Origin: an uncultured bacterium
Lineage (GTDB): Bacteria; Pseudomonadota; Gammaproteobacteria; Burkholderiales; CAIKXV01
NCBI GenBank assembly: GCA_903873475.1
Contig: CAIQON010000062.1
Span: 1 to 37,702, forward strand
Direction of reading: 5' to 3'
DNA: 37,702 nucleotides
Shown here one piece after another: positions 15,716 through 23,594 of the stretch (position 1 is its first letter; each line of letters opens with the position of its first letter). Both the position numbers and the translations under genes were made by a program. The notes below the pieces were generated by a model, which ran no database searches, was not told the DNA's origin, and was given only the letters and a program-made list of their open reading frames with translations.

Positions 15716-16873
15716 TCAGACCACGCGGCGGCCCGATCGCCAGACCGCGCGCACCACCGGGTGCATGCGGCCTGCCTGCCCTTCGACCAGCCTGACCTGT
15801 ACGAGGTCGGCCCGCTTGCCAACGGCGATCTCGCCCCGATCGTCGAGTGCGACCGAGCGGGCCGGGTTGCGGGTCACCAGGTTGACGGCCTGCGGAATGT
15901 CGAACCCGGCATCGTCGACAAGGCGAAACGCGGCCATCAGCAGGCTCACCGGGATGTAGTCCGAGGACAGGATGTCGAGCAGGCCGAGCCTCGCCAGTTC
16001 GATCGCAGCCACGTTGCCCGAATGCGAGCCGCCGCGCACCACGTTCGGGGCGCCCATGAGCACCGACATGCCGAAGGCGTTCGCCGCCCGGGCCGAGGCT
16101 TCCCGGGTCGGGAACTCGCAGATGGCAACGCCGTCGGCATGTGCTTCGTCGACGTGTTCGAGCAGCGTGTCGTCATGGCTGGCCAGCGCGATCGCGCGCT
16201 GCTTCGCGTATTCGACGAAGTGCCTGCGGTGCGGGGCGGCGTAGCGTTCCTGCACATGCTTCGCATTGACCACCTGCGCCTCGAACTTCGCGTCCGACCA
16301 TCCCTTCTTGCCCGTGTAGTAGATGCGTGCCTGCTCGAGGTTCTCCCACTGGCGCTGGCCGGGCGTGTGGTCCATCAGCGAGATCAGGCCGACGCGCGGA
16401 TGGTCGATGAAGGGCTCGAACAGCGACAGGGTGTTGGCCGCCGCCAGTTCGCAGCGAACGTGCAGCAGGTGCTCCACGCGCAGCAGGTCGGCCGCGCTGG
16501 CGCTGTCGATCATCTCGACCACCTCGGCCCAGCCCTGGCCGCGCAACGCCTCTTCATCGATGTCGCCCACGCCCAGCGAGTCGTAGACCGTCGTGATGCC
16601 GGAGGCGGCCAGTTCGGCGTCATGCGCGAACAGCGCGGGCAGTGCCGGCCAGCGTACCTTCGGACGCGGCATCAGGTGCCGTTCGAAATTGTCGGTATGC
16701 AGTTCGACCAGGCCCGGGATCAGGAAGTCGCCATCGATGTCCTGCGTGGCCGAGACGCCGGTGCCTCCGGCGGCAATCGCCGCGATGCTGCCCCCGGCCA
16801 CCGCCAGCGTGCCCTGCACCACCTCGTCGCCGAGCACGAGCCGGGCACTCTTGAATACCATGTCACTGTTCAT
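15716..16873 (-). CDS. phnM: Alpha-D-ribose 1-methylphosphonate 5-triphosphate diphosphatase
   Basis: A 385-residue amidohydrolase-fold protein with the metal-binding opening GLVELHTDNFERH, followed by SLMDHTPGQRQW, LASHDDTLLEHV and VMGAPN-type motifs (VLMGAPNVVRGGSHSGN) of PhnM. It removes pyrophosphate from the ribose triphosphate phosphonate made by PhnGHIL, before C-P cleavage by PhnJ. The start ATG overlaps the phnL stop (ATGA). It is the last gene of the phnGHIJKLM operon and ends just before a strong hairpin. Confidence 0.95.
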   Translation of the reverse strand: MNSDMVFKSARLVLGDEVVQGTLAVAGGSIAAIAAGGTGVSATQDIDGDFLIPGLVELHTDNFERHLMPRPKVRWPALPALFAHDAELAASGITTVYDSLGVGDIDEEALRGQGWAEVVEMIDSASAADLLRVEHLLHVRCELAAANTLSLFEPFIDHPRVGLISLMDHTPGQRQWENLEQARIYYTGKKGWSDAKFEAQVVNAKHVQERYAAPHRRHFVEYAKQRAIALASHDDTLLEHVDEAHADGVAICEFPTREASARAANAFGMSVLMGAPNVVRGGSHSGNVAAIELARLGLLDILSSDYIPVSLLMAAFRLVDDAGFDIPQAVNLVTRNPARSVALDDRGEIAVGKRADLVQVRLVEGQAGRMHPVVRAVWRSGRRVV

Positions 16874-17622
16874 CTTGACCCCGGTCCTGGCTGGAAGCAG
16901 TCCATGTCGAGAACGCGCGTGGCGACCTGCTCTCGGATGTGGGCATCGTGGAAGATCCCGATCACGGTCGTCCCGCGCTTTCGTACCTCGTTGATCAGTG
17001 CCACGACGGTCGCGCTGTTGCTGGCGTCGAGCGATGCGGTCGGCTCGTCGAGCAGCAGCACCGGCCAGTCACGCACGAAGCTGCGCGCGAGGTTGATGCG
17101 TTGCTGCTCGCCGCCGGAGAAGGTGGCGGGCGCCACGTGCCACAGGCGCTGCGGTATGCGCAGGCGCAGCAGCAGGTCCTGCGCCTGCCGGTGCGCGTCG
17201 CGCAGTGCGTCGGAGTCTGCCCCCGTACCGGCCAGCAGCGGTTCAGCCACCACGTCGAGCGAACCCACGCGCGGCACGGTACGCAGGAACTGGCTGACAT
17301 AGCCGATCGTCGAGCGGCGCACGGCCAGCAGGGTCTGCGCACTGGCATGGGTCATGTCGACCTCGGCCCCGGCCTGCACGCCGTCGTCGTGCTGCACGTG
17401 GATCGATCCGGTGCTGGCGCGATAGTTCGCATAGATCAGCTTGAGCAGCGTGCTCTTGCCTGCGCCCGAAGGCCCGTCCAGGGCGATGCATTCGCCGCGG
17501 AAGGCTTCGAACGCAACGCCTTCCAGGACGGGCAGTTCGATGCCGCCCTGGTTGTGCAGGACGAACCGCTTGGACAGGCCGGATACCCGCAGCAGGGGCT
17601 TCATGGCAGCGGCGGGCATCAT
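16870..17622 (-). CDS. phnL: C-P lyase complex ABC-type protein PhnL
   Basis: A 250-residue ABC ATPase homologue that is part of the C-P lyase machinery, not of a transporter. Walker A is GPSGAGKST, the signature FSGGEQQR, and Walker B LLLDEPTASLD. The stretch YVSQFLRTVPRVGSLDVVAEPL is typical of PhnL. It is required with PhnGHI for displacing adenine from ATP by a phosphonate. The ATG at 17622 overlaps the phnK stop; MKPLL at 17604 is a possible alternative start. It overlaps phnM by 4 nt. Confidence 0.95.
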   Translation of the reverse strand: MMPAAAMKPLLRVSGLSKRFVLHNQGGIELPVLEGVAFEAFRGECIALDGPSGAGKSTLLKLIYANYRASTGSIHVQHDDGVQAGAEVDMTHASAQTLLAVRRSTIGYVSQFLRTVPRVGSLDVVAEPLLAGTGADSDALRDAHRQAQDLLLRLRIPQRLWHVAPATFSGGEQQRINLARSFVRDWPVLLLDEPTASLDASNSATVVALINEVRKRGTTVIGIFHDAHIREQVATRVLDMDCFQPGPGSR

Positions 17623-18398
17623 GGCTGCAGCACCGAGGACACCAGCAACTGCGTGTACGGGTGCTGGGGATCGTCGAGGACCTGGTCGGTCAGGCCGGTC
17701 TCCACGACGCGGCCCTCCTTCATCACCATCATGCGGTGCGCCAGCAGACGCGCCACGGCCAGGTCGTGCGTGACCACGATCGCCGCCAGCGACAGGCCGC
17801 GGGTGAGCGTGCGCAGCAGGTCGAGCAGCTTGGCCTGGACGCTCACGTCCAGGCCAGAGGTGGGCTCGTCCATGAACACCAGCCGGGGCCGGGTGACCAG
17901 GTTGCGCGCAATCTGCAGGCGCTGGCGCATGCCGCCGGAGAAGGTGGCAGGCGTGTCGTCGATCCGTCCGGCGTCCATCTCGACCCGCTGCAGCCAGTTC
18001 GCCGCCTCGGTGCGGATGCGGCCGTAGTGGCGCTCGCCCAGGGCCATCAGGCGCTCGCCGACATTCGCCCCGGCGGAGACGTTCATGCGCAGCCCCTGCA
18101 CTGCATCCTGGTGCACGTAACCCCAGTCGGTACGGGCCAGCAAGCGGCGCTGGGCCTCGGACATCGAATACACGTCGACCATGCCATCGTGCCGGGTCAT
18201 GAATTCGACGCGGCCGGCATCCGGCTTAACGCGCGCCGCGACCGCATTGAGCAGTGTCGTCTTGCCCGAGCCGGACTCGCCGACCACCGCGAGCACCTCG
18301 CCCGGCCACAGGTCGAACGAGACATCGTCCACGGCCCGGCGGGCACCGTAGTGCATGGTGACGCCCTGGACGCGAAGAAGCGGTGGGTTAGCGGTCAT
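17619..18398 (-). CDS. phnK: C-P lyase complex ABC-type protein PhnK
   Basis: A 259-residue ABC ATPase homologue with Walker A GESGSGKTT, signature FSGGMRQR and Walker B VFMDEPTSGLDVSVQ. PhnK docks on the PhnGHIJ core near PhnJ. The start is set at MTANPPLLRV because it overlaps the phnJ stop by 11 nt; an upstream in-frame extension lies inside phnJ and is not needed. The C-terminus DDPQHPYTQLLVSSVLQP is the normal family end. It overlaps phnL by 4 nt. Confidence 0.95.
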   Translation of the reverse strand: MTANPPLLRVQGVTMHYGARRAVDDVSFDLWPGEVLAVVGESGSGKTTLLNAVAARVKPDAGRVEFMTRHDGMVDVYSMSEAQRRLLARTDWGYVHQDAVQGLRMNVSAGANVGERLMALGERHYGRIRTEAANWLQRVEMDAGRIDDTPATFSGGMRQRLQIARNLVTRPRLVFMDEPTSGLDVSVQAKLLDLLRTLTRGLSLAAIVVTHDLAVARLLAHRMMVMKEGRVVETGLTDQVLDDPQHPYTQLLVSSVLQP

Positions 18399-19260
18399 CG
18401 TCCTGCCTGTTGAGTCTGCAATGATCGGTGTCGGAACAGACGAACATGTGCCCACCGCTGTCGTCGGTGATCACCTCGTCCAGGAAGCTGTCGGTCGCAC
18501 CGCACAGCGCGCACGGTTCCGTCCAGCGCTGCACCTCGAACGGGTGGTCGTCGAAGGCGAGGCTCTCGACGCTGGTCCAGGGCGGTATCGCGTAGATGCG
18601 CTTCTCGCGCCCGGCCCCGAACAGCTGCAGGGCCGGGTTCATGTGCATCTTCGGGTTGTCGAACTTCGGGATCGGCGACGGCGCCATCAGGTACCGACCA
18701 TCGACCATCACGGGATAGTCGTAGGTGGTGGCGATATGGCCGAAGCGTGCGATGTCCTCGTAGAGCTTCACGTGCATCAGCCCGTAGTCGGCCAGCCCGT
18801 GCATCACGCGTGTCTCGGCCTCGCGCGGCTCCAGCTTCTGCAGTGGCTCCGGCAACGGTACCTGGTAGACGATGACCTGCCCGTCCTGCAGCGGCGTCTC
18901 GGGGATGCGGTGCCGGGTCTGGATGATCGTCGCCTCGGTCGTGACCGAGGTAACCGCTACCGCCGTCGTACGCTGGAAGAAGCGCCGGATATTCACGGCG
19001 TTGACGGTGTCGTCGGCGCCCTGGTCGATCACCTTGAGCACATCGGCGGGCCCGATGATGGATGCAGTCACCTGGATGCCGCCGGTACCCCAACCGTAGG
19101 GCAGGGGCATCTCGCGTGAACCGAACGGCACCTGGTAGCCCGGGATCGCCACCGCCTTCAGGATCGCGCGGCGGATCATCCGCTTCGTGCGTTCGTCCAG
19201 GTAGGCGAAGTTGAAGTTCGCATCGCGCTCGACGGGCGGCGGCAGGTCGCTGATCTTCAT
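18388..19260 (-). CDS. phnJ: Alpha-D-ribose 1-methylphosphonate 5-phosphate C-P lyase
   Basis: A 290-residue radical-SAM-type enzyme that splits the carbon-phosphorus bond. The four cysteines of the iron-sulfur and thiyl-radical site are present: Cys250 and Cys253 (CALC), Cys275 and Cys281 (CSDTDHC). Gly41 in AIPGYQVPFGSRE corresponds to the glycyl-radical Gly32 of the E. coli enzyme. The start MKISDLPPP overlaps the phnI stop by ATGA. Sequence identity to the E. coli protein looks very high through PKFDNPKMHM and LQLFGAGREKRIYA. All key residues are intact, so the pathway should be functional. Confidence 0.97.
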   Translation of the reverse strand: MKISDLPPPVERDANFNFAYLDERTKRMIRRAILKAVAIPGYQVPFGSREMPLPYGWGTGGIQVTASIIGPADVLKVIDQGADDTVNAVNIRRFFQRTTAVAVTSVTTEATIIQTRHRIPETPLQDGQVIVYQVPLPEPLQKLEPREAETRVMHGLADYGLMHVKLYEDIARFGHIATTYDYPVMVDGRYLMAPSPIPKFDNPKMHMNPALQLFGAGREKRIYAIPPWTSVESLAFDDHPFEVQRWTEPCALCGATDSFLDEVITDDSGGHMFVCSDTDHCRLNRQDDDR

Positions 19261-20348
19261 GCCGCCTCCGCGCCGGATGCCGGCATGGTTGCGCGCATCT
19301 TGCGCACCAGTTCGAGTTCCGACTGGAAGTCGACGTAATGGGGCAGCTTCAGGTGCTGCACGAAACCGGAGGCTTCGAGGTTGTCGGTGTGCGAGAGCAC
19401 GAACTCCTGCATCTGGGCGGGCGAATCGGCGGCCTCGCCGAGTTCGGTGGCGCGTAGCGCCCGGTCGACCAGTGCCATGCCCATGGCCTTGCGCTCGCTG
19501 GCGCCGAAGGCGAGCCCGTAGCCGCGCGTGAACTTCGGCGGCTCGGTCTTCGACCCGGCGAACTGGTTGACCATCTGGCATTCGGTGATCTCGATCTCCC
19601 CGATCGACACCGGGAAGCCCAGTTCCTCGGGCTCGATCTCGACGTCGACCAGCCCGAAGCGGATCTCCCCGGCGAACGGGTGCGAGTTCGCATAGCCGCG
19701 CTGCGTCGAGTAACCCATCGCGAGCAGGAAGCCCTCGTCGCCGCGCGCGAGGTTCTGCAGCCGTGCGGCACGGTCTGCGGGGAAGCTGATGGGCACGCGG
19801 GTGAGGTCGACCGGCTCCGGATCGCCAGGCGAGGGTTCATGGCTTTCGATGAGCCCCTCGTTGCCGAGCAGGTCGACCACGCGGGGTACCGACCCTGCCT
19901 CAGCCTGCACCGGAGTCTCGGGTGCTGCCTGTGCCTCGCCCGAGGCCGCCAGCGTGAAGTCGAGCAGGCGCTGGGTGTAGTCGTAGGTGGGTCCCAGGAC
20001 CTGCCCGCCGGGCAGGTCCTTGAACGTGGCCGAGATCCTTCGCCACAGGCGCATGTCGGCGGTGTCCAGCGGCAGTGCATAACCGAGCCTGGGCAACGTG
20101 GCGCGATAGGCCCTGAGCAGGAAGATCGCTTCCACGAGGTCACCGGCGGCCTGCTTGATCGCCAGCGCGGCCAGTTCCGGATCGTAGACCGACCCCTCGC
20201 ACATCACGCGATCGACCGACAGCCGCAACTGCTGCTGGATCTGATCCAGGGTCAATTCCGGCACCGAGGCATCGCCGCGGCGCGCCTGCGCGAGCAGCGC
20301 ATAGGAATTGAGGATTGCGCGTTCGCCACCCTTGACTGCAACGTACAC
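19257..20348 (-). CDS. phnI: C-P lyase core subunit PhnI (nucleosidase)
   Basis: A 363-residue PhnI. The real start is a GTG at 20348, giving the family N-terminus YVAVKGGERAI; the upstream ATG-led extension is out of family and lies in phnH. Conserved marks include LLAQARRGD, LLAMGYSTQRGYANSHPFAGEIR and SHTDNLEASGFVQHLKLPHYVDFQSEL. With PhnGHL it couples the phosphonate to the ribose of ATP. It begins one base after the phnH stop and overlaps phnJ by 4 nt. Confidence 0.95.
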   Translation of the reverse strand: MYVAVKGGERAILNSYALLAQARRGDASVPELTLDQIQQQLRLSVDRVMCEGSVYDPELAALAIKQAAGDLVEAIFLLRAYRATLPRLGYALPLDTADMRLWRRISATFKDLPGGQVLGPTYDYTQRLLDFTLAASGEAQAAPETPVQAEAGSVPRVVDLLGNEGLIESHEPSPGDPEPVDLTRVPISFPADRAARLQNLARGDEGFLLAMGYSTQRGYANSHPFAGEIRFGLVDVEIEPEELGFPVSIGEIEITECQMVNQFAGSKTEPPKFTRGYGLAFGASERKAMGMALVDRALRATELGEAADSPAQMQEFVLSHTDNLEASGFVQHLKLPHYVDFQSELELVRKMRATMPASGAEAA

Positions 20349-20349
20349 G

Positions 20350-20961
20350 TCAGCCTTCCAGCCGCGTCGTGCGCGGCAGTGCAGCCAGCGCGTCGGCGCT
20401 GGCGAAGAACACATCGACACCGCAGGGGAAGCCGGCACGGTTCTCGGCCCACTGGCTGGCGAACGTGTCGCCGATGCCTTCGGCCGAAAGCCATGCACGG
20501 TCCTGGATGCCCGGGCCGGACAGGCTCCAGCCGCTGCCGGCCGTCAAGGCGGTGCATTGCACGACCAGGGTGGCCGAGCGGTCCGGATACGATTCGCTGC
20601 CGGCACCGAAGTGCGCGAGGGGCGGCAGGTCGGCGCCGCTGGCGGCGAGTACGAAGTCGGCCGACTCCGGCGCATCAACGATCGTGCATCCGGTGTGGAA
20701 ACGCAGGAAGGCGCCTGCGTTGCCGCCGCGAAGCGCGGGCGACAGCCAGAGCCGCGTATCCTGATCGAGCAGCGCAAGCAGGATGGCCGCAGCGGGGCGA
20801 TGCATCCCGGCAGGAGCGGACAGGAGCACCGACGGTTCCACTGTGATCACCTTCCCTGGATGCGACAGCGCATCCAGGCAATGGCGGAAGACCGTCTGGC
20901 TGCCGAACGAGGCATCGTCGAATCCGGCGGCGAGCCCGGACAGATCGAGCGTGGTATTCAT
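20350..20961 (-). CDS. phnH: C-P lyase core subunit PhnH
   Basis: A 203-residue PhnH with the family openings LSGLAAGFDDASFGSQTVFR and LDALSHPGKV, and the C-terminal GVDVFFASADALAALPR. PhnH is a core structural member of PhnGHIJ with a PLP-transferase-like fold that lacks the cofactor. The start MNTTLDLSGL overlaps the phnG stop by ATGA; the longer open frame is antisense-like sequence of phnG. The phnI start follows one base after its end, so coupling is tight. Confidence 0.94.
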   Translation of the reverse strand: MNTTLDLSGLAAGFDDASFGSQTVFRHCLDALSHPGKVITVEPSVLLSAPAGMHRPAAAILLALLDQDTRLWLSPALRGGNAGAFLRFHTGCTIVDAPESADFVLAASGADLPPLAHFGAGSESYPDRSATLVVQCTALTAGSGWSLSGPGIQDRAWLSAEGIGDTFASQWAENRAGFPCGVDVFFASADALAALPRTTRLEG

Positions 20962-21425
20962 GCGCCGGCCTCCCGCGCGACGGTGAAGAACTCGACGCGT
21001 GTCGACTGTGCCTGCTGCTGCATGCGTGTGCGGGCATCTTCCGCGGAACGTTCGAGCGGTGCGACCAGCGACCGCTGCGCCGCCTCCCGATGCAGCGGTG
21101 ACTGCAGCAGTGCATCGGCGAGCGCAGCCAGTTCGGCATGCCGGTGCGAGCGGCCTCGCACATAGGCAACGCCGGTTTCTCCGGTGGCCAGGCGCAAGGC
21201 GCAGCGCGTGACGGTCACTTCGCCGAGGTTGAACCTGTCCCCGGTGCCACCGATCCTGCCGCGCAGCATGAACAGGCCCGTTTCGGGCCGGCGCAGCCAT
21301 TCGTGGGGTGCGGGTGCCAGGGCGCCGATGCCCTGCTCGAGTTGATGGAGGGGGGCACGGGCCAGAAGGCCCATCCAGTGACGTCGTCCGTTCGCATCCG
21401 GGGACCCGTCAACCGATTGCAACAT
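20958..21425 (-). CDS. phnG: C-P lyase core subunit PhnG
   Basis: A 155-residue PhnG recognised by RRHWMGLLARA, RPETGLFMLRGRIGGTGDRFNLGE, the conserved TRCALRL and GVAYVRGRSHRHAELAALADAL. It is the first gene of the C-P lyase operon. The start is uncertain: ATG at 21425 is chosen, but TTG 21443 and GTG 21431 are in frame, and no strong ribosome site is visible for any. The promoter should lie in the divergent gap shared with the DUF1045 gene, where I see no clear Pho box. Confidence 0.92.
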   Translation of the reverse strand: MLQSVDGSPDANGRRHWMGLLARAPLHQLEQGIGALAPAPHEWLRRPETGLFMLRGRIGGTGDRFNLGEVTVTRCALRLATGETGVAYVRGRSHRHAELAALADALLQSPLHREAAQRSLVAPLERSAEDARTRMQQQAQSTRVEFFTVAREAGA

Positions 21426-21488
21426 GGCCACGCTATCGTCCAATCACAAAGTGCGGTGCAACTGCCGCGCGAAAAGAATGGAGAGGTT

Positions 21489-21533
21489 ATGCCGCAATCA
21501 TTGCTGTCTCGTGACCGTCCGGTTACGCGATGA
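21489..21533 (+). CDS. 14-codon leader ORF coupled to the DUF1045 gene
   Basis: A 15-codon frame (MPQSLLSRDRPVTR then TGA) preceded by a strong ribosome site, GGAGAGG (21480-21486). Its stop overlaps the start codon of the next gene (ATGA at 21530-21533). The downstream gene has no Shine-Dalgarno of its own. The small frame may therefore recruit ribosomes and pass them on. It may instead be a misplaced start of an unrelated reading, so it is only tentative. Confidence 0.4.
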   Translation: MPQSLLSRDRPVTR

Positions 21534-22240
21534 CGCATGCACCGTACCGCTGCGCGATCTACTTCGCGCCCGACCCGCGTGGCGAATGGGGGCGCTTCGG
21601 AAGCACCTGGCTCGGACGCTGTGCGGCCGATGGCCTGCCGAGAGTTCCCTTCGAGGTTCGCAGCGCCGGCGCGCCGGAACTCGAACGGATGACCGCAGCC
21701 CCTCGCCGCTACGGCTTCCATGCCACGCTGAAGCCACCGTTCAGGCTTGCCGATGGCAAGGATCGCGAATCACTCGTGCAGGCACTGCGTGCCGAATTCG
21801 AAACCGTCGAGGCTTTCGATCTGCCACCGCTCGAACCGCGGTGCCTGGGGGACTTCATCGCGCTGGTTCCCGCCGACGGACATCCGCGAAACGAAGACGT
21901 GGCGGTGATCGCCGCCCGCTGCGTCACGGCTTTCGATGCATGGCGCGCGCCGCTCACCGAGGCGGAGATCGCCCGCCGTGCCGTGGATCCCGCGGATGCG
22001 CGTGCATCCGAACTGATGTTGCGATGGGGCTACCCGTCGGTGCTCGATCGATTCCGCTTCCACCTCTCGCTCACCGGTGCGCTCGATGCCGGCGAGGTCG
22101 TCCGATCAGGCCCGCTGCTCGAGGACATCGCGCGCCTGCTGCCCGCCGTCCCGATGCGCTTCGATGCAGTCTGCCTGTTCGAAGAGGCGCAACCCGGCCA
22201 CCCGTTGCGGCTCGTCGAGCGAATCGGGTTCCGGCCATGA
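21530..22240 (+). CDS. DUF1045 phosphonate-operon protein, 2H phosphoesterase-like
   Basis: A 236-residue protein of the DUF1045 family found almost only in phn operons. It carries two H-x-T/S-type motifs, GFHATLKPPF and FRFHLSLTG, as in 2H phosphoesterases that hydrolyse cyclic phosphates. It opens with PYRCAIYFAPD and ends near FEEAQPGHPLRLVERIGF. One reasonable role is opening of the cyclic ribose phosphate left by PhnJ, a job done by PhnP in E. coli; phnP is absent here. That role is inference. It overlaps phnN by ATGA and is transcribed divergently from phnG. Confidence 0.85.
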   Translation: MTHAPYRCAIYFAPDPRGEWGRFGSTWLGRCAADGLPRVPFEVRSAGAPELERMTAAPRRYGFHATLKPPFRLADGKDRESLVQALRAEFETVEAFDLPPLEPRCLGDFIALVPADGHPRNEDVAVIAARCVTAFDAWRAPLTEAEIARRAVDPADARASELMLRWGYPSVLDRFRFHLSLTGALDAGEVVRSGPLLEDIARLLPAVPMRFDAVCLFEEAQPGHPLRLVERIGFRP

Positions 22241-22863
22241 CCGGACGACTGGTCATGGTGGTTGGCCCGTCGGGGGCTGGCAAGGACAGCGTGATCGACT
22301 GGGCGCGCACGCGCCTGGCTGCGGCGGAGGTCGCGCATGTGCGGTTCGCGCGGCGCACCATCAACCGCCCCGAAGACGCCGGGGGTGAACGGCATGCCGG
22401 GGTCGATGACGCAACGTTCGAGCGGATGCGCCTGGCCGGGGCTTTCGCACTCTCGTGGCGGGCGAACGGACACGCCTACGGCATCGGCATCGAGATCGTC
22501 GAGTGGCTTGCCGCTGGACATATCGTGGTGGTCAGCGGGTCCCGTGCCGGCTTGCGTGACGCAGCCGTGCGCTTCCCGGGGCTTGAAGTGGTGACCATCA
22601 CCGCCCCGGAAGCCCTGCTGCGCCAGCGGCTGCTCGACCGCGGGCGCGAATCGCCGCGCGAGGTCGATGCGCGGCTGGAACGCGCACGCAGCGTGACGGT
22701 CGCGCCGGACCTGCCGGGCATCACGATCGTGAACGACCGGACGCTCGACGAAGCGGGTGCCGTGCTGCTCGACTGCCTGTTGCGGCCGCCCTATGCCGAA
22801 CGGCCTGCCAGGAACGCAAGCACCACCTTCGCCGTCGCATCCGGATCGGTGCCGGCGGCGTGA
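22237..22863 (+). CDS. phnN: Ribose 1,5-bisphosphokinase
   Basis: A 208-residue P-loop kinase with GPSGAGKDS near the N-terminus and the PhnN marks FARRTINRPEDAGGERH, FALSWRANGHAYGI and VVVSGSRAGL. It phosphorylates ribose 1,5-bisphosphate to PRPP, recycling the sugar from C-P lyase. The last 24 codons (about 22791-22863) run past the usual family end and overlap the oppositely directed hydrolase gene. It overlaps the DUF1045 gene by 4 nt, forming a two-gene operon. Confidence 0.92.
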   Translation: MTGRLVMVVGPSGAGKDSVIDWARTRLAAAEVAHVRFARRTINRPEDAGGERHAGVDDATFERMRLAGAFALSWRANGHAYGIGIEIVEWLAAGHIVVVSGSRAGLRDAAVRFPGLEVVTITAPEALLRQRLLDRGRESPREVDARLERARSVTVAPDLPGITIVNDRTLDEAGAVLLDCLLRPPYAERPARNASTTFAVASGSVPAA

Positions 22864-23582
22864 TAGCCGTCGATCGGGATGATCTCGAGCTGCGAGCCGG
22901 GGATCGTCTGCTGCCAGCGTGACATCGTCGCACGGTCCTTGCCGGGGGCGTTGGTGCCGATCACCAGCGTCGGGCACTGGATGCGCTGGATGTCCTCGCG
23001 GATGTCGATCGCACCGACCCAACGCAGGTAGGCCTTGGCAGTGGAGAGCGCGGTCGCACCCATCATGTCGACCCACCAGTCGATACCGCGCTCGGGCATC
23101 CGGCTGCCGAGCCGGTTGCGCATCGTCTTGCGCGCCCAGCTGCGCATGCCGTGCTGCTCCATGTGTTCGACCCAGCCGGCGCCGGTGGGCGGCGTGACGA
23201 TCGAGCTGCAGAGCGTGAGCGTCTTCACCAGGTCGGGTCGGTTCGCCGCCAGCATCGCGCTGCTGATGCCGCCGCTCTTGCCACCGACCACATGCACCGG
23301 TCCGCCGCCCGCGACATGGTTCACGATGCGCACCAGGTCGTCGACGAACAGCTCGGTCGACAGCGGGAAGTCTTCCACGACCGGGCCTGACTTGCCGAAG
23401 CCCCGCTGGTCGATGCGGATCATCCGGTAGCGGCGCGAGAAGTGCGGCACCCAGGCCCGCCACGCGTCGTGGTTCTCGGTGAAACCGTGCACGAACAGCA
23501 CGGTCTCGGGCGTGGCCCACGCGTCGGTATGGTCGTCGATCGCGTAGAACAGTTTCGTGTCTGGCAGTTCCAGGAAAGGCAT
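22791..23582 (-). CDS. Alpha/beta hydrolase
   Basis: A 263-residue alpha/beta hydrolase. The oxyanion loop VHGFTENHDAW, the nucleophile elbow VGGKSGG (Ser103) and the catalytic His241 (IDGYHAAGTDP) are in order. No signal peptide is seen. Its 3' end overlaps phnN by 73 bp in the opposite direction. The Bug gene immediately upstream on the same strand suggests an uptake-plus-hydrolysis unit unrelated to phosphonates. The substrate is unknown; esterase, dienelactone-like hydrolase and C-C hydrolase remain possible. Confidence 0.85.
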   Translation of the reverse strand: MPFLELPDTKLFYAIDDHTDAWATPETVLFVHGFTENHDAWRAWVPHFSRRYRMIRIDQRGFGKSGPVVEDFPLSTELFVDDLVRIVNHVAGGGPVHVVGGKSGGISSAMLAANRPDLVKTLTLCSSIVTPPTGAGWVEHMEQHGMRSWARKTMRNRLGSRMPERGIDWWVDMMGATALSTAKAYLRWVGAIDIREDIQRIQCPTLVIGTNAPGKDRATMSRWQQTIPGSQLEIIPIDGYHAAGTDPDATAKVVLAFLAGRSA

Positions 23583-23594
23583 GGTCCGGTCCTC

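Noticed and set aside
16870-18398. phnK and phnL as transporter ATPases
   Set aside because: Their sequences and position in the phnGHIJKLM order show they are C-P lyase complex proteins; the transporter ATPase is phnC.
21426-21530. A Pho box for the phnG operon
   Set aside because: TCA-containing 7-mers are present on the minus strand but not in 11-bp register, so I could not support a site.
21510-21533. CTGTCTC-N4-CCGTCCG as a Pho box for the DUF1045/phnN genes
   Set aside because: Only five and four of seven positions match, and it would lie inside the leader frame directly at the start codon.
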